This document shows, piece by piece, positions 52,974 through 64,000 of a DNA stretch of 64,000 nucleotides; the first letter of the stretch is position 1; each line of letters opens with the position of its first letter. Position numbers and translations under genes: made by a program. The stretch lies in the NCBI GenBank assembly GCA_030761205.1, contig JAULJL010000003.1:31716301-31780300 (forward strand), in the 5' to 3' direction. This DNA is from Fremontodendron californicum. Taxonomy: Eukaryota; Streptophyta; Magnoliopsida; Malvales; Malvaceae. The notes beneath the pieces were generated by a model. That model saw only the letters and a list, made by a program, of their open reading frames with translations, searched no databases and was not told the DNA's origin.

Positions 52974-53689
52974 TGTCGCAACCTAAAAAACAACGAGTCT
53001 CATCGCAAGACTTTATTATTCGTTAAGCGTGACATTAAAAAAAATCGAGGAAAAGTCGACTTAATTCCTCTAAAAAATGAAGGTTTTGAAAATGACCTTG
53101 AAAAAAGACATGGAATCGCCACCAATCTTTTTTAGCTAGGTGTGATCGGCCACCTATTAAAACCAGTTTTATAAAATATTTTAAAAATTAATTAAAACAT
53201 TTTAAAAACCAATTTCAAGTCTGCGTTTTAAACCAGAGAAATCAAAGAAACGGGTTCGGGACTTGATTACGTATGGGGAAGGATTAGCACCCCCAAAACG
53301 CCCGTATAAAACGGTACCTTATTAATCATATGTTATCTCAAATCTCGGTGTAAAGTTGGTTTTAAATTTAGTATTTCAAGTTAATTCTCAATTTAAAGAA
53401 AAATAATTCCATTTTTAATTGAAAATGATCCGGAATTTATAAATTCAAAATTTTTCCTATATTCCCCAACAAACGTGGCAAAATATAGAAATTTTTATTA
53501 TTTTTGGAAAACTTTTCGAATCATTCTCTTTTTAAAGAAGATATTTCGTTATTAATAATAATTGATGATATCCTCCCCAGCAAACCCGGCAGAGAACTCA
53601 TGAATTATTTTAACTCGAGAATATCTTTATTTTATTGAAAATCACTATCCTTTTTTGAAAACATTTAAAAGAAATGAATATGTATATGC

Positions 53690-54060
53690 ATGACATAAAT
53701 AAAATGACATAGCAAAGTCTAAATAATATAATGCAACCTAAATGATATGACATAATTTGAATGCCTTAGCATATTCTAAATGAAATAAAATATCCTAAGT
53801 TATATGACATATTCTAAATGAAATGAAATGACCTAGGTAACATAATATATGCTATATGAAATGTAATATCCTAAGTCATATGATATATTCTAAATGAAAT
53901 GTAATATCCTAAGTGACATAATATATCCTAAATGAAATGAAATGACCTAGGTAACACAATATATTCTATATGAAATGAAATAACCTAAGTAACATAATAT
54001 ATTCTATATGAAATGACATAATTTAAATGACATGGCAAATATGAATGATATGGCATATAA
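53690..54060. repeat. AT-rich tandem repeats in D LTR
   Basis: About eight diverged units of 35-45 bp around ATTCTAAATGAAATG, CCTAAGT and ACATAATATAT. They occupy the LTR part near its 3' end. Confidence 0.8.
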
Positions 54061-55239
54061 TTTAAATGACATGGAATATAAAATAATGCTATCATATAAT
54101 ATGCATGGAAATAAAAATGAAAATAATAATGCATGAACATAGTATATGCTAAATAATATAACAAAAAAGTAATTAAATAAAAAGCATAGGATATCATGAA
54201 ATATTCCAAATCATATAATAAGCAATATAACATAACTCAAAATCATAACAATATCATAGAAATTATCATAGCAAAAATCACATATTATATAAAATGCATG
54301 AATATGGAAAATGCAATGCATGAAAATGTATTTTTTTTCCTTTAATTAAGGAAATCTGTATATCTAAAAAGATATCCGGCTACCTTAGGAAAATATGTCA
54401 AATTAAATATTCTAAAACCAAAATACTTTGTGATTGTTTGAAAATAATTTTGAAAAGCTTGAATTAAAAAATAAAAACTGGGCTAATTTTTTTAAAATGG
54501 CTATAATTTCCTAAGTTTAAAAATCCGGACTTGACTACCCTTAACCCGAGACTTAAAAAATAATTTTTAGAGTTTAAAAAGGCTTAGAAACTACCCTAAG
54601 TCAGTAGCTAACCTTCCTAATCAGCCCCCTCTAAGTAGCTTAACCAAAACAGAAAAATGATTTTTCTTTAAATTCAATTCTGACTCCACTATCCAGGTTT
54701 AAGCCACGATTTTTTACCTCATTTTTAAAAATTCAATAAAATTTAAAAAAAAATACTGGAGACTCAGGACATGTAAAACTACACGGGAAAAAATCAGCTT
54801 AATTTTTTGATCAAAGATGAATGCCCAGCAAAATCGGAAAAGTATGAGTACTAGGTGAAAAACAACTGTTTTGCCAAAATACATTTTTGCCTTTGATAAA
54901 ATCATTTAAAAATCATAGTAAAAATATTTAAGACTCAAAAAATGACTCAAAAACAGTAGCTAGGACTTTTTCAAAGTTAGATAAAAATTGGCTAAGTAAA
55001 AAAATCACAAAGGTAGAATAATCAATTTGACAAAACTTAATTTTCCACAAGTGTGCTCAAGAGAGCATGACTTTGAACCATTAATTGGGTCAAGTCATTA
55101 TTCAAGTGGCATGAACATGAAATGCATGAAAAAAATACAGCAAATGCATGAGTTTAAACCTAAATGTCATGAAAAAAATGAATGGCATCAATATAGTGAC
55201 CTAGACCTAAATGAACTTGCATGCCATTTAATGCAACCT

Positions 55240-55700
55240 AGACCTAAAATGCATGAACATGCATGGCAAATAAACCAAACCTACTAACTAAAATATGCAT
55301 GGCATTTTCACAAACACAAAGCATGCTTAAACCAAAAACTCAACCAAATATCATGCAAATGCTAACCTATCAACTAACATGGCAAGAATGCACATACAAT
55401 GCTAAAATTCAAGGAGTGGCCGAATAGCCTATGTAACTAGCAAACATGGCATTTTCGCAAACACTTGGTATACTAACATGCAAAACTAAATCAAATGTCA
55501 TGCAAATGCAAAACCTACCAACTAACATGGCAAAAATGCAACACACAATGCAAAACACATGGAGTAGCCGAATGGCCTCAAGCTCCAACCATCATGGCAT
55601 TTTCACAAACACTTGATATACTAACATGCTCAACTAAAATATAAAACTCAAATCATGCAAAAACCACACAAGCATTTTCACAAACACTTGATATACTAAA
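55240..55700. repeat. CATGGCATTTTCACAAACAC repeats in D LTR
   Basis: Four diverged copies of a block with CATGGCATTTTCACAAACAC, CTTGATATACTAACATGC and ATGCAAATGC, spaced roughly 70-150 bp. The segment is rich in CATG. Confidence 0.7.
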
Positions 55701-56639
55701 TCTAAAACACCAACAAATTTAAACATTATGAAAACAGAAAATTAAAAATGCAAGAACATGATATTTAAATCATAAATGGCAACAAACAAAGCAACCAAAT
55801 TAAAATATGACTCAAGTATGAAATAGAATAACACTTCAAACAACAAGATTAAAGAAAATAATAATAATAACATAATAAAATAAACAAAACATCAACTTTA
55901 AGAAAGAATATAGGCCATTCGGCCATGGTGAGAAATTGTAAAAAAAATATTTAAGAAAGAGATGAAGAAAGAACTTAAGAAGAACAATAAAAGAAAACAT
56001 TTATTTAAGAAGGAAACTCACCAGATAGTAATCAAAATAGCAAAAACAAGAATGGAAAATCAAGAAAGTGCAAGAGTTGGTGCTCAAGAGCAACCTCAAG
56101 AAGCTATATTTCAAGCTTTATCTCTTCAAACTTTTCTTTCTTTTCTAAACTTTTCTTTTTTGCTTTCAACCAAGGAGAGAAAAACTAAGAAAAACTAAGA
56201 GCAATCAACAAAATGAAAGTGTGAAATGAAAATTCTGACCTCCCCTATTAGAGCTGGCCGAACCCACTCTCTCTCCTCAAGGATGTTGTCATTTTTTTTT
56301 AACCAATTTTCCATCAAATGACTAATAATTCAAGGTGAAAAAATCATGAAATTATCACCCTTAGATTAGCATATCAGCTGTCCCAAATTATAGCTGTTCA
56401 AGAATAATGTTGACACTCTCTCTTGGCCTATGTGGCTTAATCACCATCGCTTGATCAAAGAGAATCTCTAACTAACTCTTAATTTTTGGCCATTTGATTG
56501 AAAAATCAGAAGCTTCCTCCTTCCTTTGGGCCTTGGAAGGCCAGCACTTCTCTTTTCCAGCCTAAGTCTGATTTTTTGAAAGGCCCAAAGAAGCCCTTTT
56601 CGGTTGCTTGGGTGAAATGACCGTTTTGCCCCCCGAATG

Positions 56640-57300
56640 CAAATAAATATCAAACGGACTCCAAATTCAATTTTTCTTTTTTTTAATACTTTCAAAATAA
56701 TAAAATATTGAATTCTGGAAGTTTTCAAAATTTTTCGAGTCCGTTTGCTATTTATTTGGATTTTTTCTTCCAAAAATGCCCTTTTATGCCCCTACATTTT
56801 ACCATTTATAAAACGAGCTCCAAATCAAACTTTTTCTTCAAAAATCTATTCCAAATAATTTAAAAGTGTGATCTGGAAGGTTTCATAATTTTTGGAGCTC
56901 ATTTGGTATTTTTTCGGGATTTATCTGCTTGAATTACTGCATAAGAGCTCGGGATTTGGCCATTTTGCAAACGAACTCCGAATCAAGATTTTCTTTCGCC
57001 AATCTCTTCCAAATAATTTAAAAATGAGATTTGCAAAATTTCAGAATTTTTGGAGTCCATTTGCTATTTTTCCGGGATTTATCTTCTTGAATTATTGCAT
57101 AGGAGGCCCGGGATTTGGCCATTTTGCAAACGAACTCCGAATCAAGATTTTATTTCGCCAATATCTTCAAAATAATTTAAAAATGAGATTTGCAAAATTT
57201 CAGAAGATTTGGAGTTCATTTGCTATTTTTTCGGGATTTTCCAATTTTGCCCTTTTGCCTCCGAAACCCGGTTTTGCTCAAAACAAGTCCGATTTTCAGA
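56640..57300. repeat. 158-bp tandem repeat in D LTR
   Basis: About four units of 158-159 bp, each with CAAACGAACTCCGAATCAAG, AAATAATTTAAAAATGAGAT and TTGGAGTTCATTTGCTATTT. The same repeat is present inversely in LTR F (about 63480-64000). A 186-codon plus-strand frame (56892-57452) spans two units and is a by-product. Confidence 0.85.
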
Positions 57301-57926
57301 TTTTCTTCAAGATGAGCCTTGGGCTATCCCTTTTTAATCATTCCTCATCTATTGGGGGCTTTGGTCTTACCAAGTCGGGCCATTTCTGTGATTCTTCCCG
57401 ATTTAACCGAAATCCACTAAAAACCCTAATTCTTGGTTTTCTCCCGGATTGACTTTTCTTTCGATTTTTCTTGCAAATGGCTTCTCCATTACCCGTAGTC
57501 AGTGCTTATCTTTCATTTGGAACCTTCAATTTTGACCAATTTGATCGTTTAAGCACTTTTCCCCAAATTTCTCGGATTAGGGTTTTCTTTCTACTGAATC
57601 TCCAAATCCCAACTTCCGAACTCCATATCTTTCAATGTAGACCTCGGATTATCAAAATTCTTTCACCATTTTTCAATAGAACTTAAAATCTTGATTTTGA
57701 AAGTGGGTTGACTTTTTCAGTAATTGACTTTCTGGGGTTGACTTTTTCGGGGTTGACTTTTTTTGGGGTTGACTTTTTTTCGATTTTAACTTTTTATGCT
57801 CGCCCTCTTAAACTAAGTCTCGGGGTACCACCTACAGGATGAAAAAAATCTTTTTACATTCTGAAACCTCAATTTAGGAAGAAAACATACCTATTTTAGT
57901 GGCCCGGACAAAATTAGGTGTCTATA

Positions 57927-57942
57927 GTTGCCCCTCTTTGGC
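57927..57942 (-). promoter_or_regulatory. Polypurine tract of element D
   Basis: On the minus strand CCAAAGAGGGGCAACTA directly precedes the LTR start at 57926; compare GCAAAGAGGCGCAGC in element B. Confidence 0.8.
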
Positions 57943-60099
57943 TATTGCTGAGAATAAGGAATCAAGCAAAGATAAACAAACACTAATTTTGTGCGGTCAG
58001 TAAAATCACATGTGAAGGAAAGGGAAAGGAGTTTCTTTTTCATTCTTCTATCATTTTTTTTTGAAAAAGCTGTAAATTGAAGATTTGTCCTTAAATTGAA
58101 TTCCCTGACTAATCAAGGCTTGACTCGTCTTAAGGAAACGGATTCGATTTTCAAAAGGAAAAAAAAATTATGCCCGAAGATCTTAAAAATGGTGCCCGAA
58201 GGTCTTAAAAAAGTGGTGCCCGAAGGTCTTTAAAATGGTGCCCGGAGGTCTTTAAAACTGATGCCCGAAGGTCTTTAAATCTGGTGCCCGAAGGTCTTTA
58301 AATCTGGTGCCCGAAGGTCTTTAAAGCTGGTGCCCGAAGGCCTTTAAAACTGGTGCCCGAAGGTCTTTAAAACAGGTGCCCGAAGGTCTTTAAAACTAGG
58401 GCCCGAAGGTCTTTAAAACTGGTGCCCGAAGGTCTTTGAAACTGGTGCTCGAAGGTATTTAAAACTGTGACTAAAATACCTTGACGAAGGTCTCAAGGCT
58501 CGACTCGTCTGATAAACAAAATGAATTTGATTTAAAACAGAAGGAAATACCTCGATGGCGGTCTCGGAATCTGAATCTTTTGAGAAGCAAAACAAGTTCT
58601 CTTTGGGGAAGTCCAAGTTTCCCTGATTTCTGCACTGTTAGCTAAATGCAATGATGAGAATGTCATGCTTTTGCAAATGCTTGTATGTTTCCTAAAATTA
58701 AATGCAATCAAATAATTGTGCCATGATTTCTAATCCATGGTTTCTTTGAGGTTCACAGATTATCTGACTTCATGACAGAGTCTTCAATTGTTCATTGATG
58801 CCCCACTTAAGGAATTCTTCACTCAAGATATCTTGTCAAACAGTCTCAGCTTCTGTCTCTCACTGAAGTTCACAGATTTTCTGACTTCGTGATGGAGTTT
58901 CCACCACGTTCACTGTTTTCTTTTCTTGGTAAACTTTCCAAACGTTTCCCAAGATTTAAATCTATTCCTTAATAGTACTTTGGAATACCTTTATTTAAAA
59001 TTTTTTATTACTAATCATCATTCAATTTAATAACAACCATAATGCATCTTAAAAGTATATGAAATAGAATATGAATCAAGCAAAAATTATCATGAAAAGG
59101 AAAATAAGAATTTATTGCAAGAAATGTTTTAAAATAGTAAAAATAAATATCAAGGATATAAGAAACAAATGTAAGGTTATAGGCTGTAGATGCCCCGGAT
59201 GCGGAATATCTTGGACCCCTTCTTTTTCAAACCATCTGAAATTTCTCTTGAACGAGCAATTCACTTGGGTAACCTCTTAGCTTCTGTAGTTACATCAGAC
59301 TGAGTTGTTCCCCTTTCCTCTGATTGTCAGATACTTTCTCCCCCTTTACACGGAGCATTGATTCAAGTTTTGATCAGTACTTGAGCCGCCTTTTGCAGGT
59401 TTTCAACTCAAGTGTCCTCCGTTCGGTACTAAGTCGCCTTTTGCGGGTTTTCGGGTTAAACCTCTAATTTTACATTCTTTTTTCATTTCCATTCTTTTTT
59501 GTATTCTACCATGCATCTGAGAATTCTAAATGCTTCCAAGGTAAAAATATCATTCAAAAGATGGGATGAATTCTGAGAATAACCTTTCAAATTAAGTATC
59601 CATGCTTGATCAAAATGGGCTTTTAAAGCATGTAATGTAGGCCAAGGTTTAGGTTTATATAGAAAGGATAAATAGGCCCAAAATGTGTTTAAGGGTGATT
59701 GGATCAAGGATCATTTCTTGAGGAGAATTTGTTCTTGAAACATTTGTCCCTTTTTGGACTTTTTTCTTTTTTTGCTTTGTTGGCTTTCATTTGCCACATT
59801 TTCCAATGGCTTTCTTTTTGCCATGATTTTATTATTTTTCCTCGCATTTGCCTTCTAGTATAGAGGGTGATCCTTGATCAAGGTTTAAAGAAAGAAATAA
59901 TTCCTAAGGCTCAAAAGGGGTGACTAAGGATAATTTCTTCTTAATGAAAGAAGTATGAAAGATGGCCATTCATCATATCAAGCATGACTATTCTCTTTGA
60001 AAAGCAATTTTTAGGGGAAATAGATATATAGAATTTATATTTTTACACTTGGAATCATTTGAATTTCCATGTGCACAGCATCATACATATATATATTTT
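57943..60099 (-). other. 3' untranslated part of element D
   Basis: Non-coding sequence between integrase and the polypurine tract. It contains the 23-bp array (58170-58468), GAAGTTCACAGATTTTCTGA-type direct repeats near 58750-58890, and AT-rich sequence with a 69-codon plus-strand frame (59071-59280) that has scattered Cys pairs but no domain. Confidence 0.7.
58170..58468. repeat. 23-bp tandem array in the 3' untranslated part of D
   Basis: About 13 units around GTGCCCGAAGGTCTTTAAAA. Position matches the hypervariable 3' repeat zone of Tat/Ogre elements and of element B's 29-bp array, with an unrelated unit. Confidence 0.92.
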
Positions 60100-60453
60100 T
60101 TAAGCATAATACTTCTTCAGTTCATCAGCATTCACGGGATGTCTAAAATCATCTCCGTCCATCCGAGTTAGAATCAATGCTCCTCCAGAAAAAGCTCTCT
60201 TTACTACGTAGGGTCCTTCCCAATTCGGAGCCCATTTTCCTCTCGGGTCTTTTACTATAGGGAGAATTTTCCTCAATACCAACTCCCCTTCTCGGAACTG
60301 CCTAGGACGAACCTTCTTGTTGTGGGCTCGAATCATCCTTTTCTGATACAACTGCCCGTGACAAATTGCTTTCAATCTTTTATCCTCGATGAGATTCAAC
60401 TGTTCATAACGAGCTCTAACCCATTCTGCTTCCTCTAGGCCAACTTTCATCAA
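60100..60453 (-). pseudogene. Integrase C-terminal part, element D
   Basis: The frame reads to a natural-looking stop after DELKKYYA. It includes the C-terminal domain signature LVLRKILP, GKWAPNWEGPYVVKRAFSGG and LILTRMDG, the common end of Ty3-gypsy Tat integrase. It joins the core domain frame at about 60457 with a stop or shift between. Confidence 0.85.
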
Positions 60454-60456
60454 AAC

Positions 60457-60902
60457 TCAAAGTGAAGGGATCTCAACTTCAATAGGTAGCACTGCTTCCA
60501 TCCCGTATACCAAAGAGAACAGTGTTGCCCCTGTAGATGTACGGACCGAAGTACGATATGCATGAAGAGCGAAAGGCAGGATCTCATGCCAATCCTTGTA
60601 CACATTGGTCATCTTCTCGACAATCCTCTTGATGTTCTTGTTAGCTGCTTCTACTGCACCATTCATCTTCGGAGGTAAGGTGCCGAATTATGATGTGTGA
60701 TCTTGAATTGAGTACACACTTCTCTCATCATCTTATTGTTCAAATTGAGAGCATTATCCGAAATAATTCTTGCTGGCAACCCGTAACGGCATATGATTTC
60801 TTTCTTGACGAATCTACATACCACCGACTTTGTTACATTTGCATAGGAAGCAGCTTCTACCCATTTAGTGAAATAATCTATGGCCACCAAGATGAAATGA
60901 TG
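60457..60902 (-). pseudogene. Integrase catalytic core, element D
   Basis: Two frames (60890-60663 and 60666-60457) cover the DDE core. First Asp in VAIDYFTKWVEA, second Asp in ARIISDNALNLNN (the usual DNG is DNA here), and Glu in MNGAVEAANKNIKRIVEKM. The frame shifts after the SAPYLRR segment, so the core is split. Not functional as it stands. Confidence 0.88.
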
Positions 60903-61346
60903 TCAATTTGAAGCTTTCGGGGTAATAGGCCCGATCATATCCATTCCCCACATTGAAAAGGGCCATGGTGCAGTCATGACATTTAATGGCGATGGCGACA
61001 CATGAATCTTATCTGCGTATATCTGGCATTTATGGCACTTCCGGGAATAACTGATACAATCTCCTTCCATCGTCAGCCAATAGTACCCTGCCCTCATAAT
61101 TTGTTTAGCAAGCATGTGACCATTAGCATGTGTGCCACATATCCCTTCATGGACCTCTTCTATGATTCTTCGAGCTTCGGCAGACCCGACACATCTCAAT
61201 AGGACTTGATCTTTCCCTTTCTTGTAGAGAATCTCGCCATCTAGAACAAAACCCATTGCTAACCTTCTCAGAGTCCTCTTGTCATTCTCTGTTGCTTGTT
61301 CTAGATACTGTTGACTCTTGATGTACTGCAAGATGTCGTATACCAA
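60903..61346 (-). pseudogene. Integrase zinc-binding (H2C2) region, element D
   Basis: The residues GICGTHANGHMLAKQIMRAG, YYWLTMEGDC and CHKCQIYAD supply the His-His-Cys-Cys zinc finger. WPFSMWGMDMIGPITPKASN leads to the core. Upstream, MGFVLDGEILYKKG and LLRCV are the usual linker from RNase H. A stop follows ASN, where the core frame continues after a change. Confidence 0.88.
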
Positions 61347-62212
61347 GGGAGACCATCTGCTTCTTCTTCGATACTCAAACAGGGGGCAGGAGACTCATAT
61401 ATGCTCATCTTGATCGGCACAACTTCCTCCCCTTCATTCACTTTAAACATTGATGACAAAGTAGCCAGAGCATCCGCCATCCGGTTTTCTTCTCGAGGAA
61501 AGTAATTGAAGTTCACTTCTTCAAACTCCTCCAATAAACTCAGTATGAGTTCTCGGTATCGGATTAGCTTTGTATCTCAGGTTTCCCATTCTCCTCGTAG
61601 CTGGTAAATCACTAAGGCTGAGTCTCCGAAAACTTCCAATACTTTGATCTTTCAGTCCACTGCACCACGAAGGCCCATAGTACATGCTTCATACTCGGCA
61701 GTATTGTTTGTACAATGAAAATCCAATCTAGTAGTGAAAGGATAATAATCTTCTTCTGGGGATATAAGCACTGCACCGATTCCATGCCCCATGGCATTAG
61801 ATGCGCCATCAAAGTACATTTTCCATACTTTCTTCTTCAGGGGAACATCATCTGCTTGCGACACATACATCAAATCCTCATCTGGGAAGTCAAAGTTCAA
61901 TGGCTCATAATCTTCCACTGCCCGACTTGCTAAGAATTCCGCCACTACACTGCCTTTGATAGCTTTTTGACTTATATATACAATGTCGTATTCTGACAGT
62001 AAAACCTGCCATCTTGCTGTCCTCCCTGACAAAGAAGGTGCTTCCAACATGTACTTGATTGGATCCAGCTTGGCAATCAACCACGTTGTGTGATACAACA
62101 TATACTGTCTAAGTCTTCGAGCAGTCCAAGCTAAGGCGCAACACAACTTCTCTACTGATGAATATTTCAACTCATAATCTGTGAACTTCTTGCTGAGGTA
62201 GTAAACTGCCTG
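61301..62212 (-). pseudogene. RNase H tail and second (archaeal-type) RNase H, element D
   Basis: 62170-61960 continues the first RNase H (LCCALAWTARRLRQYMLYHT and TARWQVLLSEYDIVYISQK). Then WKMYFDGASNAMGHGIGAVL, NTAEYEACTMGL and, after a stop, FGDSA carry the Asp-Glu-Asp set of a second RNase H. Down to 61301 is FNYFPREENRMADALATLSS. Stops break it at about 61652 and 61578. The dual RNase H is the hallmark of the Tat/Ogre clade. Confidence 0.85.
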
Positions 62213-62467
62213 TTATTTCTTTCCACTTTCATCAAGCTGCCCCAAAACACAACCCATGGATCCTTCAAATACTGATAAATACAGTATCATTGGTTTATCC
62301 GGAATAGGTGGCATTAATACTGGTGGGTTTGATAGATAATGCTTAACCTTTTCAAAAGCAATCTGACACCCTTCATCCCACTCTCCTGGATCACGTTTTC
62401 GAAGTAAATTAAATATTGGATCACATTTGTCGGTTAATTGAGAAATAAACCGAGCAATGTAATTCAA
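62213..62467 (-). pseudogene. RT connection and first RNase H start, element D
   Basis: NYIARFISQLTDKCDPIFNL, WDEGCQIAFEKVKHYLSNPP and MILYLSVFEGSMGCVLGQ are the segment linking reverse transcriptase to RNase H. It is out of frame with the reverse transcriptase because one G is missing near 62480, and it ends in a TAA where the family has Glu. Confidence 0.88.
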
Positions 62468-62844
62468 TCTCCCCAGAAAGCCCTTACTTCCTTTTGAGTG
62501 CGAGGTGGTGGTAGATTCTGAATAGCCTTCACTTTATTCGGGTCAATCTCAATTCCTCTTTTTCTAACAACAAAACCCAACAACTTCCCCGAGGTGACTC
62601 CAAAAGTGCATTTTGTCGGATTTAGCTTGAGTCTAAACTTCCTTAATCGTTCAAAGAGCTTCTTAAGATTTGCAATATGCTCCTCTTCTCCTTGTGACTT
62701 TGCGATCATATCATCAACGTAGACCTCAATTCCTTTATGCATCATATCATGAAACAAGGTCACCATGGCTCTTTGGTATGTTGCCCCAGCATTCTTCAAC
62801 CCAAATGGCATTACCTTGTAGCAGAAGGTTCCCCAAATTGTAAC
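62464..62844 (-). pseudogene. Reverse transcriptase C-terminal half, element D
   Basis: From the insertion point of F the frame reads VTIWGTFCYKVMPFGLKNAG, ATYQRAM, the catalytic VYVDDMIAKS (the xDD box), LRKFRLKLNPTKCTFGVTSG and LLGFVVRKRGIEIDPNKVKA. This is the second half of a Ty3-gypsy reverse transcriptase. The start of the domain is beyond F, outside the window. Confidence 0.9.
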
Positions 62845-64000
62845 TGTAGACACCTAATTTTGTCCGGACCACTAAAACAGATATGTTTTCTTCCTAAATT
62901 GATGTTTTCGAGTGTAAAAAGATTTTTTCATCTTGCAGGTGGTACCGGAGACTTAGTTTAAGAGGGTGAGTATAAAAAGTCAAACTTGAAAAAAGTCAAC
63001 CCCGAAAAAAGTCAACCCCAAAATAGTCAACCCTAAAAAGTCAACTACTGAAAAAGTCAACCCACTTTCAAAATCAAGATTTTAAGTTCAATTGAAAAAT
63101 GGCGAAAGAATTTTGATAATCCGAGGTCTACATTGAAAGATATTGAGTTCGGAAGTTGGGATTTGGAGATTCAGTAGAAAGGAAACCCTAATCCGAGAAA
63201 TTTGGGGAAAAGTGCTTAAACGATCAAATTGGTCGAAATTGAAGATTCCAAATGAAATATAAGCACTGACTACGGGTATTGGAGAAGCCACTTGCAAGAA
63301 AACCGAAAGAAAAGTCAATCCGGGAGAAAACCGAGAATTAGGGTTTTCGGTGGATTTCGGTGAAATCGGGTAAAATTACAGAAATGGTCCGACTTGGTAA
63401 GACCGAAGCCCCCAATGGATGAGGAATGATTAAAAAGGGATAGCCCAAGGCTCAGCTTGAAGAAAATCTGAAAATCGGACTTGTTTTGAGCAAAACCGGG
63501 TTTGGAGGTAAAAGGGCAAAATTGGAAAATTTGGGAAAAATAGCAAATGGACTCCGAAAATTCTGAAAATTTGCAAATCTCATTTTTAAATCATTTTCAA
63601 GAGATTGGCGAAAGAAAAACTTGATTCGGAGTTCGTTTGCAAAATGGCCAAATCCCGAGCTCCTATGCAGTAATTCAAGCCGATAAATCCCGAAAAAATA
63701 TCAAATGAGCTCCAAAAATTATGAAAACTTTCAGATCACACTTTTAAATTATTGGGAAGATATTGGTGAAGAAAAATCTTGATTTGGAGCTCGTTTAAAA
63801 AATGGTAAAATGTAGGGGCATAAAAGGGCATTTTTGGAAGAACAAATCCAAATAAGTAGAAAACGGACTCGGATAATTTTGAAAACCTCCAAAACTCAAT
63901 GTTTTATTATTTTGGAAGTATTAAAAAAAGAAAAATTGAATTTGGAGTCCGTTTGATATTTATTTGCATCCGGGGGGCAAAACGGTCATTTCACCCAAGC
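62845..64000 (+). mobile_element. Element F: plus-strand Tat/Ogre LTR inserted in D reverse transcriptase (partial)
   Basis: It starts TGTAGACACCTAATTTTGTC exactly within the reverse transcriptase frame of D and runs off the window. It is about 90 percent similar to the first 1150 bp of D's LTR, in the opposite direction, including the tandem GTCAACCCC motifs and the 158-bp repeats. The expected target duplication is GTAAC (62840-62844), with its partner beyond the window. Whether it is a complete element or a solo LTR cannot be seen here. Confidence 0.85.

Larger units (their letters stand above)
52974..57926 (-). repeat. 3' LTR of element D (4953 bp)
   Basis: On the minus strand it starts TATAGACACCTAATTTTGTC (TG to TA at the very end) and ends ...AGGTTGCGACA. 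Its last 150 bp (GGTGGCCGATCACACCTAGC, then GATTGGTGGCGATTCC) correspond to the end of B's LTR. It contains several kinds of internal tandem repeats listed separately. Its first 1150 bp match LTR F at 62845-64000 in inverse orientation. Confidence 0.85.
52974..62844 (-). mobile_element. Element D: Tat/Ogre-type Ty3-gypsy element with decayed pol, 5' part cut off
   Basis: Read on the minus strand from 62844 downward: reverse transcriptase (truncated at its start by insertion F), RNase H, a second RNase H, integrase, a 2.2-kb 3' untranslated part with tandem repeats, a polypurine tract and a 4.95-kb 3' LTR (57926-52974). The second, archaeal-type RNase H and very long LTRs are marks of the Tat/Ogre clade. 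Several stops and frameshifts break the polyprotein. The gag, protease and 5' LTR must lie beyond F outside the window. Confidence 0.9.

Noticed and set aside
59071..59280. Small Cys-containing frame (CKKC ... CRCPGCG)
   Set aside because: It lies in the 3' untranslated part of element D, opposite to its sense, with irregular Cys spacing and AT-driven Lys/Ile content.
52974..64000. D and F LTRs read as one element with inverted terminal repeats
   Set aside because: D's polypurine tract and pol order fit a minus-strand element whose 3' LTR is 52974-57926, and F begins abruptly inside the reverse transcriptase frame.

Overview
This is AT-rich plant nuclear DNA, almost certainly from a eudicot. 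The signs are plant LTR retrotransposon families (Tat/Ogre-like, Athila-like, an initiator-tRNA-Met-primed element), small Helitrons, hAT elements, a tRNA-derived SINE, and fragments of plant genes with plant-type introns. I find no complete ordinary host gene. The window is a nest of mobile DNA, several pieces of which carry captured host sequence.

Region 1 (1-13700) holds a SINE (82-211), a non-autonomous hAT element (2713-5069) with a complete 501-bp Helitron inside it (3432-3932), a 1.7-kb minisatellite (5991-7674), a KH-domain gene relic (about 9125-9340), and a minus-strand Helitron whose 3' end is clear (10098). Upstream of that 3' end lie broken exons resembling an ABCB transporter, MIC60, a DUF599 protein and a signal-peptide exon, all in one orientation.

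Region 2 (13701-17197) is a small LTR retrotransposon with a tRNA-Met primer site. Its interior is a chain of captured coding fragments (HSP90, an 11S-globulin-like cupin, HSP70, and two unrecognised pieces), all in the element's sense orientation. It is followed by a cluster of short Helitrons (17557-18167).

Region 3 (18168 to the end) is a Russian doll. Element B, a long non-autonomous Tat/Ogre relative, starts at 18168. Its interior was hit by element A (24275-32651, a gag-only Athila-like element), and A was hit by a hAT element (28122-29727). B's 3' LTR starts at 36765 and was split by element C (37378-51305). C's own 3' LTR was split by element E (43662-50751, same family as A). Further on, B's 3' LTR was split by element D (52974 onward, minus strand, Tat/Ogre with decayed pol), and D's reverse transcriptase was split by a related LTR F (62845-64000 and beyond). 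Perfect 5-bp target duplications (GTGAG, GCCAC, AAAAT) and rejoining LTR sequence support the order for A, C and E.

The most interesting item is element C. Its two LTRs are both 1500 bp and nearly identical, so it is young. Where A and E carry a gag fragment, C carries an intact intronless 215-codon reading frame of the LOG (lonely guy, cytokinin-activating phosphoribohydrolase) family, with the PGGxGTxxE motif intact but the neighbouring catalytic Arg-Lys pair apparently replaced. The second is the chaperone-and-cupin-carrying element at 13701-17197. A, C and E share a 3' region, polypurine tract and a hairpin-forming repeat near the primer site, which suggests they are parasites of one absent autonomous partner.
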